Positions 1 to 6,000 of a stretch of 10,738 nt of DNA are shown piece by piece. How positions within the stretch are numbered: the first letter of the stretch is position 1; the number at the start of each line of letters is the position of its first letter. The translations under genes and the position numbers were made by a program. The notes under the pieces are model-generated. The model was not told the DNA's origin and searched no databases. It worked only from the letters and a program-made list of their open reading frames with translations. Source of the stretch: Azoarcus_F sp048158365 (lineage in GTDB: Bacteria > Pseudomonadota > Gammaproteobacteria > Burkholderiales > Rhodocyclaceae); NCBI GenBank assembly GCA_048158365.1, contig JBLLNL010000022.1; one strand, 5' to 3'.

Positions 1-126
1 GCGCTTGCGCCACTGGTACAACGCCTTGACCGAAAGCCCCTCGCGCTCGGCGTACGCCTTCGTGGTGATCCCTTCGGTTTCGATCGCCGATAAATGCGAC
101 AACCAGAACTGCGACTTCTCCGACAT
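1..126 (-). CDS. tnpA: IS66-family accessory protein TnpA, N-terminal part
   Basis: This is the first 42 codons of the small protein encoded at the start of IS66 elements; the rest is beyond the window edge. The visible protein starts MSEKSQFWLSHL and contains KAYAEREGLSVKALYQWRKR, a helix-turn-helix typical of IS66 TnpA proteins, which resemble the OrfA proteins of IS3. It would help the TnpC transposase recognise the element ends. The ATG at 124-126 is preceded on the minus strand by AGGGAG at suitable spacing, which supports this start. Nothing in the visible part is broken. Family assignment is from sequence memory. Confidence 0.8.
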   Translation of the reverse strand, partial: MSEKSQFWLSHLSAIETEGITTKAYAEREGLSVKALYQWRKR

Positions 127-208
127 GCCCGTGCTCCCTGAAAAATGGAAGTCCGAGCATGCCGGCCCGCCGGCGCCTACGTAAGGATGAGGTTCATGGA
201 GCGCTTAC
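1..208 (-). mobile_element. IS66-family insertion sequence, left end (partial)
   Basis: The element reads on the minus strand and runs off the window at base 1. Its outer end is placed at 208 because the minus strand there begins GTAAGCGC, the usual start of IS66-family terminal repeats. A matching CTTAC sits 28 bases in, so the tip can fold on itself. The start of the IS66 accessory gene lies 82 bases inside, the normal spacing. IS66 elements make 8-bp target duplications, so 209-216 is the expected duplicated target, but its partner is outside the window. The insertion stops 20 bp before the palindrome in front of the next antitoxin gene. Confidence 0.7.
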
Positions 209-228
209 GGTTGACGGCCAAACACCAA

Positions 229-245
229 GGAACCAAAACGGTTCC
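229..245. promoter_or_regulatory. Palindromic operator candidate before the RHH antitoxin
   Basis: GGAACC at 229-234 and GGTTCC at 240-245 are perfect inverted repeats separated by 5 bases, ending 19 bases before the antitoxin start codon. Ribbon-helix-helix antitoxins usually repress their own operon through such sites. A TTGACG (211-216) right at the IS66 boundary could serve as a -35 box, but no good -10 box follows at normal spacing. Confidence 0.5.
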
Positions 246-264
246 GCGTTGGAGGTATATCGAC

Positions 265-513
265 ATGCCCACAACTCTGACCCTGAAGAACATTCCCGAC
301 TCCCTTTACGAGCGGCTGAAAACCGCTGCAGAACTGCACCGACGGAGCATGAACAGTGAAGCAATCGTGTGCTGCCTTGAAGCAGTGCTGATGCCTACGC
401 AGTCAGCACCCGCGGAGCGTCTGACTCGCGCACGCGAACTCAGGGCCGCGCTGAAACCCACAGAGTTCCTGGCACGTGACATTGATGCGCTGAAGCGCGA
501 AGGCCGCGCATGA
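265..513 (+). CDS. Ribbon-helix-helix (FitA-like) antitoxin, intact
   Basis: An 82-residue protein starting MPTTLTLKNIPDSLYERLK. The short strand TLTLKNIP followed by two helices is the ribbon-helix-helix fold of FitA/Arc-type antitoxins, which bind operator DNA as dimers and neutralise PIN-domain ribonucleases. The C-terminal half (about 55-82), rich in Arg, Glu and Leu, would wrap the toxin. The ATG at 265 is chosen because GGAGG lies at 251-255, nine bases upstream, and the conserved region begins there; the frame is open further upstream, to an ATG at 145 inside the IS66 end. The stop overlaps the start of the PIN toxin (ATGA), so the two were one operon. The toxin is truncated, which makes this antitoxin an orphan. 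Confidence 0.8.
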   Translation: MPTTLTLKNIPDSLYERLKTAAELHRRSMNSEAIVCCLEAVLMPTQSAPAERLTRARELRAALKPTEFLARDIDALKREGRA

Positions 514-632
514 TCGTTGTTGACTCGAACGTCCTCGCTTACCTGTACTTGCCGGGTCAGTTCACCGAGGCTGCCGAAACACTGCTCGGCAGAGACCCCT
601 ATTTCCCCATGACGCGGACAAGGTCACCGTAA
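510..632 (+). pseudogene. PIN-domain toxin (VapC/FitB-like), truncated after about 30 residues
   Basis: The reading frame begins MIVVDSNVLAYLYLPG, the first strand of a PIN ribonuclease with its first catalytic Asp at residue 5. It overlaps the antitoxin stop by ATGA, the usual antitoxin-toxin arrangement. After GRDP (near 597) the protein no longer looks like PIN. It runs about ten more codons antisense through the end of the opposing vapC and stops at 632, giving 40 residues against roughly 130-140 for the family. The later acidic catalytic residues are absent, so it cannot be an active nuclease. The break coincides within a few bases with the stop codon of the convergent VapC at 599. Confidence 0.75.
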
Positions 633-988
633 CGGGCAAGCTTGCCGTCCACCGTGAGGAGAATGAGCGGTTCAGTCATCGACTGGGCAACCAGCAAGCG
701 ATCAAAGGGATCTCGATGGTCGTCGAAGGCCGGCAAGCTGGTGAGCTTGAGGATGTGGGCGTTCCTGATCGACAGCCAGGTGAAGCCCATTGATTCGACC
801 TGCTCGGCGAACGCGGACAAGTCGATACGGACCTTGCCCAAGGCGGCCTTTATCGTGAGTTCCCATAGGGACACGCTGCTGACGAAGGCTTCGTCAGCAG
901 CTTCCACCAGGCTGCGCACTTCGTCCGTTACACGCGGGTCGCCAGTCTGCCACCAGAACGCAAAATGCGTATCGAGTAGCACTTTCAC
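599..988 (-). CDS. vapC: VapC-family PIN-domain ribonuclease toxin
   Basis: A complete 129-residue PIN toxin, a metal-dependent ribonuclease that would cut RNA and stop growth when its antitoxin is lost. The acidic active-site residues are in place: Asp6 in LLDTH, Glu43 in SLWELTIK, Asp93/Asp96 in HRDPFDRLL, and Asp114 in TVDGK. The start is GTG at 986-988, which overlaps the stop of the upstream Phd antitoxin (GTGA), implying translational coupling. Length and motif order are normal for the family. Its 3' end meets the truncated PIN toxin coming from the other strand. I see no damage, so the pair should be functional. Confidence 0.85.
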   Translation of the reverse strand: MKVLLDTHFAFWWQTGDPRVTDEVRSLVEAADEAFVSSVSLWELTIKAALGKVRIDLSAFAEQVESMGFTWLSIRNAHILKLTSLPAFDDHRDPFDRLLVAQSMTEPLILLTVDGKLARYGDLVRVMGK

Positions 989-1257
989 CGGCCGGCGCCC
1001 CGGACGCCCGTTTTCTCGTCTGACTCTTGCAGGCAGGTAAAGAGTTCATCGATCGGCGCATCGAAATCTTCGGCCATCATCCAGTCACAGCCCTTCATGC
1101 TCCCCGGTGGAGCAATCCTCCGGCGGGCTGGGCGGTAGGCTTTCAGCGTGGCAATTGGCTGGCCGGCACGCGCAATGACGACCTCGTCGCCGCGCTCGAC
1201 CATCTCGAGCAAGCGCGAAAGATGGGTCTTGGCTTCATGGATGTTGACGATTTGCAT
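985..1257 (-). CDS. Phd/YefM-family antitoxin partner of VapC
   Basis: A 90-residue protein starting MQIVNIHEAKTHLSRLLEMVERG and continuing VVIARAGQPIATL, the hallmark N-terminal DNA-binding fold of Phd/YefM antitoxins. Residues about 60-75 (AEDFDAPIDELF) match the usual toxin-binding tail. A further stretch to residue 90 is longer than in many relatives and may be reading into sequence that overlaps the toxin start. The ATG at 1255-1257 has AGGAA seven bases upstream. The antitoxin would repress its own promoter, and a palindrome over the -10 box (1279-1291) fits that. First gene of a two-gene operon with vapC. Confidence 0.85.
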   Translation of the reverse strand: MQIVNIHEAKTHLSRLLEMVERGDEVVIARAGQPIATLKAYRPARRRIAPPGSMKGCDWMMAEDFDAPIDELFTCLQESDEKTGVRGAGR

Positions 1258-1278
1258 GCCGGGTTCCTGCCAGAATGA

Positions 1279-1317
1279 ACTAAGCCTTAGTCTAGCTCAC
1301 CTGGACACATTTTTCGA
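1279..1317 (-). promoter_or_regulatory. Promoter and operator of the phd-vapC operon
   Basis: On the minus strand TCGAAA (1317-1312) and TAGACT (1294-1289) are 17 bases apart and could be a modest sigma70 promoter. The perfect palindrome ACTAAG-C-CTTAGT (1279-1291) overlaps the -10 box, so a bound Phd dimer would block initiation. The predicted transcript starts about 25 bases before the antitoxin ATG. Confidence 0.5.
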
Positions 1318-1390
1318 GCCGCGTGAGATCGCATGAACGGGTTGTTGCCGGGTGTGAATACCGATTCGAACTGACACACTTTTTGCCCGT
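1300..1390. repeat. Imperfect direct repeat in the phd-higA intergenic region
   Basis: CTGGACACATTTTTCGAG (near 1301-1318) and CTGACACACTTTTTGCC (near 1372-1388) are imperfect direct copies 71 bases apart. The surrounding 1295-1488 stretch lies between the divergently ageing TA loci, downstream of higA. It contains no convincing gene: the short frames crossing it have no recognisable motifs. The repeats may be leftover ends of a vanished mobile element, but I cannot name one. Confidence 0.35.
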
Positions 1391-1488
1391 TCGATGGATG
1401 ATCCGCGAACGTACGGACACACGAGCGGCCGGATTGGTCGAGTTTCTGCCTTCCCCCTTCGGAGAAAATCGGGATGGTCGTCGCCTGT

Positions 1489-1776
1489 TCATGCCGCCAA
1501 TTGAAGCGGCTTCACCGTTTCTCTTGGCCGCTGCTCGGCCTGCCACAGGTCATAGGCCGCCTGCATCCTGATCCACAGTCCCGGAGGCTGGGAAAGGGCT
1601 TCGGAAAGCTTCAGATCCATGTCGGCCGTGATGCTTGCGTGCCCATTGAGAATCTTGGACAGATGAGGACGCGACACGCGCAAGTGGGCAGCGAACTGGC
1701 CGACCGTCAGGCCGAGTTTGGGAAGAGCATCCTCCTTGAGGATTTCGCCAGGATGGGGCGGGTTGTGCATGCGCAT
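1489..1776 (-). CDS. higA: HigA-family antitoxin (XRE-type helix-turn-helix)
   Basis: A 95-residue protein starting MRMHNPPHPGEILKED, the signature opening of HigA antitoxins. The helix-turn-helix spans about 24-46 (TVGQFAAHLRVSRPHLSKIL), followed by the HigA-typical segment LSQPPGLWIRMQAAYDLWQA. It binds operator DNA and inhibits the ribosome-dependent mRNase HigB. The ATG at 1774-1776 is chosen because GAGGAG lies seven bases upstream; a longer open frame to 1878 overlaps the upstream coding region and is unlikely. As in normal higBA operons it follows the toxin, 11 bases after the stop of the chimeric ORF. The antitoxin looks intact although its toxin is not. Confidence 0.88.
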   Translation of the reverse strand: MRMHNPPHPGEILKEDALPKLGLTVGQFAAHLRVSRPHLSKILNGHASITADMDLKLSEALSQPPGLWIRMQAAYDLWQAEQRPRETVKPLQLAA

Positions 1777-1787
1777 AGGATATCTCC

Positions 1788-2561
1788 TCAGTGATAGTCG
1801 AGGTAATCGACGAGTTCGGCTTCCCCTGCGTCGAACCGAAAGATCACCCGCCAGTTTCCATTCACTTTCACTGACCAATAATCCATCAGATCACCGCTCA
1901 GCTTGTGCAGGTCAGTGACACCCAGCATCGAAGTGATCCGCCAGTGGGTGTTGGTCAGGGACGCCTGGCTCACCGGTGGCGGGCATGTGTCGTCCGGTCG
2001 GGCCGCGATGAAGCGCTCGACCATCCAGGTTGGCTTCAACTGGTCTCCTTCAATCCCGGGACGCTGGGCCAGGGCACCCCCGAAATGCATCAGGAGCTTG
2101 CCGCCCGGGCTGTCGACGAGCGCCAGGTAGTCGCGCTGCATCTTCAGCGCCTCCTCGCTCGGGGCGATCGGGTAGCTGCGCCCGGTCAGGCACTCGGTGA
2201 ATCGCGGCGAATCCACCATGTAGGTCATGTGCCCGAGGAAGAACGCCGGAATCTCCGCCATCTCGATCCGGCCAATGCTTTCCAGTTCGTACGGCAGGTC
2301 GGACTCGATAGGCTGCCCCATGATATCGAGCAGGCGCAGCCGGTCCGGCCCGACAATCTCGAATTGCAGCGGCATCTCCCTGCCCCCTTGCAGCACGAGC
2401 GCATTCCGCCACGAATCGACACGCCAGCGACCCATGTCGCCATCCACCGATTCCGTTTCCTTCCCCAGCCACTCGCGGCGCGCCCCCCACGGATGCCGCG
2501 TCCCCCTGGTTCCCCGCATCCCCCCGGACTTCATCTGCAAACACGCTACCGCTGATGACAA
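1788..2561 (-). CDS. Chimeric ORF: NlpE/META-like envelope protein fused to the C-terminal half of HigB
   Basis: One open frame of up to 257 codons joins two unrelated proteins. Residues about 29-214 match the NlpE-like copper/envelope protein family with a following META (HslJ-like) domain: EWLGKETES, then ECLTGRSYPIAPSEEALKM, then PTWMVERFIAARPDDTC, and the META start LTNTHWRI. After Gly214 (near 1920) it becomes LHKLSGDLMDYW and ends VDYLDYH, the C-terminal 40 residues of HigB. His219, Asp255, Tyr256 and His257 fall at exactly the spacing of the catalytic His54, Asp90, Tyr91 and His92 of Proteus HigB. The first 50 or so residues of HigB, most of the META domain, and the N-terminal CxxC part of NlpE are missing. 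The true start is unclear; the signal peptide lies upstream in another frame. Most likely the remains of two genes joined by deletion, though a small HigB fragment could still be made from an internal ATG at 1928. Confidence 0.75.
   Translation of the reverse strand: MSSAVACLQMKSGGMRGTRGTRHPWGARREWLGKETESVDGDMGRWRVDSWRNALVLQGGREMPLQFEIVGPDRLRLLDIMGQPIESDLPYELESIGRIEMAEIPAFFLGHMTYMVDSPRFTECLTGRSYPIAPSEEALKMQRDYLALVDSPGGKLLMHFGGALAQRPGIEGDQLKPTWMVERFIAARPDDTCPPPVSQASLTNTHWRITSMLGVTDLHKLSGDLMDYWSVKVNGNWRVIFRFDAGEAELVDYLDYH
2463..2525 (-). repeat. G-run tract where the NlpE-like frame breaks
   Basis: On the minus strand, G runs of 6, 4, 5, 6 and 4 occur within 63 bases (C runs on the plus strand at 2520-2525, 2512-2515, 2502-2506, 2483-2488 and 2463-2466). 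The frame change between signal peptide and mature domain falls in this tract. Such runs favour slippage and could fold as a G-quadruplex, though one loop is long. Confidence 0.45.
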
Positions 2562-2655
2562 ATACCATCACCAGCGCGGAGACCACCCATCGCAAGCGCA
2601 CACCCGGCGATCGATCGCATGAATGGTGGGCATCAACGCAAAGGAATCGCATCAT
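2536..2655 (-). pseudogene. Detached signal peptide of the NlpE-like protein
   Basis: In the minus-strand frame that is offset from the chimeric ORF, residues RLRWVVSALVMVFVISGSVFA followed by DE form a clear Sec signal peptide: a basic start, about 16 hydrophobic residues, and an SVFA cleavage site. No lipobox cysteine is present. Beyond it this frame gives no recognisable protein, while the NlpE-like sequence resumes at EWLGK (near 2474) in the next frame. So a frameshift and a deletion, which removed the CxxC segment, separate the secretion signal from the domain. The start could be ATG at 2655 or 2652, or GTG at 2601. Confidence 0.55.
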
Positions 2656-2663
2656 TATTCGCC

Positions 2664-2783
2664 TCACACCCATGTACAGGTCTCTTGGCCGCAGAAGACG
2701 GAAGGCCACCGCGCATCGACCCCAAAGCCGGCGGGAACAGCTTTCAAGACGCTCTTCAGCTTGTCGGTTCTTTGGGCACTCAT
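2664..2783 (-). pseudogene. Possible AbiEi-type antitoxin N-terminal fragment
   Basis: From ATG 2783 the minus strand reads MSAQRTDKLKSVLKAVPAG followed by FGVDARW, which resembles the N-terminal winged-helix segment of AbiEi-family (type IV TA) antitoxins. After about 26 residues the frame loses resemblance and stops at 2664. In the neighbouring frame RPRDLYMGVRRI follows and could be the continuation after a frameshift. No AbiEii nucleotidyltransferase partner is present. The match is from memory and short, so it may be another regulator or a chance resemblance. Confidence 0.35.
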
Positions 2784-2801
2784 GGTCCACATTATGCGTC
2801 C

Positions 2802-2926
2802 CTGCCGGACCGCCTCGACCTTGAACTCTGCCGTGTAGCGCGCCTGCGGCTTCTTCGTTTCCATCGACTCCTCGGTGACGCCTCATCGTGAGACAAAAAG
2901 GTGTCTAGGAAACCCGGGGCGATTCA
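2802..2926 (-). mobile_element. IS3-family element, left-end remnant with start of orfA
   Basis: On the minus strand a terminal-repeat-like sequence starts at 2926 (TGAATCGCCCCGGG, beginning with the TG usual for IS3). About 60 bases inside begins METKKPQARYTAEFKVEAVR, the N-terminus of an IS3-type OrfA helix-turn-helix protein. The match ends abruptly near 2802, after 21 residues, and the rest of the element is missing. AGACA (2891-2895) and TGTCT (2902-2906) form a small hairpin within the leader. The remnant lies directly behind the stop of the large helicase gene. Confidence 0.65.
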
Positions 2927-3000
2927 CTCGGTGTCGATGTGTTGAGGGGAAACTCCACAGCGTTCAACCAGGGGATGCCGAGCACCAGGATCCAAACTGC

Positions 3001-6000
3001 CTAACCACCCACCTCAAACACAACACTCATCGGCCCACTGCCCGAATGACTGCGATACCGAACCGGCCCGTAATACACGAACGGCGCCGCCTTCCCGCCC
3101 GCGAGCTTCGATTCGCGCACGAACAGGTGCAGTGAGATCCCCCGCTTCTCGTGCTCGATGATCTCCCGACCCCGCTTGCTCTCGGGTGTCGTCGAGTTCT
3201 GGCTTTGCCAATGGAAGGTGTGATCGTCTATCCAGTGGTCGAGGTAGCGGTGGTCTTCGGCCTTGCCTTGTTTGTTGAGGGTGACGAGTAGCACCTGGGC
3301 CTTGCGCGCGGGCAGTGCCACGTGGCCGCTGTTCCAGTTGCCGGGGTTGAAGTTTTCGCCGAACAGGGGCGGGATGTCTTCGCGCATGAAGGATTCGCCG
3401 ACCGCGAGTTCCAGCGGGTCGATGACCGCCTTCAGGCGTGCGACGGTGCGCAGTTCGTCGGCGAGTTCTGGGGTGACGTGGATGTCCTCGTAGTCCGGAT
3501 TGTTCGCGACGAGGACGTAGCTGCCGTCGCGGTGCTTGGTGACGACACGCAGCAGGTATTGGTCGTCGCCGGTCTGGTCCTGGCGCTCGATGGCCATGGT
3601 GGTGCCGGTGATCGAGCCCGCGTTGGCGGGGCTGACGAGTTCCATCAGCAGGTAGTCGCCATCGCGGATCGGGTGCTTGCCGCCGTTCATCGAGTTGCCC
3701 GAGGCGCGGGCGATGAAATGGCGCGCGGGGTCGAGGCGTCCGTGGCCGGGGCCGAGGCTGCGGTGCTCTTCGGCGTCGGCGCGCGCGGTGCGGAAGTGGC
3801 CGCAGGCGATGCACAGGTTCGGAAAATACGGGAGTTCGGTGCGGTCCGGCGTGGCGCGCTTGAACGGCACGACGTTGTCCGGCGGCGTGGCGGCGGCGCG
3901 ACGGACCTCGTAGGCGGCGAGGCGAAAGTCGACCAGTTCCTGCACCATCGCGGCGAAGCGTTCGCGATGCGCTGGTTCAACGTCGAAGCCCGGTTCGAAA
4001 CGCTGCCCGGCGATGCGGAAGAACTTGCGCGCGGCGGCCGGCTGATTGCCGCCGATCCAGGCGTTCACCGGGTTGTCGCGCCAGTAGCGTGCCCAGACTT
4101 TGCTCCTGCCGTCGGACGCGTCGAACTGGGCTTCGGGCAGGTCGGCGAGCAGCGGGCGGCGGCGTTGCAGCACCTGCCATGAACGCTCGGCCAGCGCCTC
4201 CATGGACGGAGCCGAGGCCCAGCCGTCGAGTTCCTGGAAGGCCTCGAGCAGCACCATCTTGAAGCTCTTCGTCATCGCGGTGGTCTCGACCTCGCGCAGA
4301 AAGTCGCGGTGCGCGGTGGCGACGATGGCCTCGTCCTGGTCGAGATCGTTCATCGCGCCGACCAGCCCGAACCAGCTGCTGTACTCCTTGCGCATCCGCC
4401 CGAGGTTCGCGCCGCAGCGGTAGAACTCGGCGAGCGTCGGACGACGACCGAGGCCGTCCTTCAGCGCCTGATATTCTTTGGCGATGCCGTCGGTGTCGAG
4501 CGACTTCAGGAAATCGATCAGTTCGAGCTCGTAGTTGATGAAGCAGCCGGCGGGCAGTTCGAGTCGGCGCGTCTCGACCTTGCGCGCGAACTCGGCGAGG
4601 TGTTTGTAGCTCGCCCCGACCTGGGCGAGCGCCTGCGGTTTGTGCAGAAAGCTGTGGTGGTTGCCGATGAAGTCGAGCACGACCAGCTTTTCTTTTCCTT
4701 CGGCCCTGCGCAGACCGCGCCCGAGTTGCTGCAGGAACAGGATCTTCGATTCGGTGGGGCGCAGCATCAGCACCGTGTCGATCGCCGGCAGGTCGACCCC
4801 TTCGTTGAACAGGTCGACCGAGAAGATCACCTGCAATCGGCCGTCGGCCAGGCGCTCCAGTGCCTCGCAGCGGGCGAGCGCCGAGCCGGCGTAGACCGCT
4901 GCGGCCGCGATCCCCTCGTGCGCGAACTGGGCGGCCATGAACTTCGCGTGCCGGATCGAGACGCAGAACGCCAGCGTGCGTTGCTGCGCGCGGTCGCGCC
5001 AGTGGCGCAGCGCATGGCGCGCGCGGGCGAGGGTGGCGAGTTTGTTCGACAGCTGCTCGGGTTCGAAGCGGCCGTTGCGCCACGGGATCTCCCGGTAATC
5101 GACCGACTCGTCCCAGATGCCGTAGTAGTGGAACGGTGCGAGCAGGCCGGCCTCGATGCCGGCGAACAGGTTACGGGTGAACACCAGGTTGTCGTCGCAC
5201 AGCGACAGGATGTCCGACTGGTCGGTGCGATCGGGCGTGGCGGTCAGGCCCAGCAGGAACTGCGGCACGAAATGGGCGAGAAGCCGGCGGTAGGTGGGTG
5301 CGGCCGCATGGTGGAATTCGTCGATGACGATGTAATCGAAATGCTGCGGCGAGAAGCGCTTCAGATGCGTGCCGCGACCGAGCGTCTGCACCGACGCGCA
5401 CAACACGTCGACCTGGGTGTCGCGGATTTGGCCCATGTAGAAGCCGACCCGCGCGCGCGGACGGATGCGGACGAAGGTTTCGGCCGCCTGGTTCAGGATC
5501 TCCTCGCGATGGGCGACGAACAGCACCCGACGCGCGCCGAGCTGCTCCGCATCGAAGGCGGCGAGCCAGGTCTTGCCCAGCCCGGTGGCGAGCACGACCA
5601 GGCCCCGGCGATAGGCTTCGCGGCGTGTCGCGGCCAGTGCTTCGAGGGCGTCCACCTGAATTGGCGTGGGGATGGGGGGCGGTTCGGATTCTTCGCTGCC
5701 CGGCGCGATCGCGCGCGATGGCGGCACGCGCCGTGCGTCGTAGCGGTCTATCCACGCGTCGCCGAGCGCGACGGTGCGCGCATCGCGGAACAGTTCCTCG
5801 AAGCGGGCGCGCGCCTCGATGAAGCCGTCGTCGCCCGGATAGTCGATGCGATAGTTCCATTCCAGCCCGTCGGTGAGCGCCTGGCGGCTGATGTTGCTCG
5901 AGCCGATGAAGGCGGTGCCGTGCACATCGCGTTGCTCAGCGAAGTGCGCGAACAGGTAGGCCTTCATGTGGAAGCTGCGTCCGGCGGACTCGAACACCCG

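Noticed and set aside
642..1040. A 132-codon plus-strand frame opposite vapC
   Set aside because: It is antisense to a complete PIN toxin with all catalytic acids and has no domain of its own.
1905..2555. A 216-codon plus-strand frame opposite the NlpE/HigB chimera
   Set aside because: No recognisable motif; the opposite strand has clear NlpE, META and HigB sequence.
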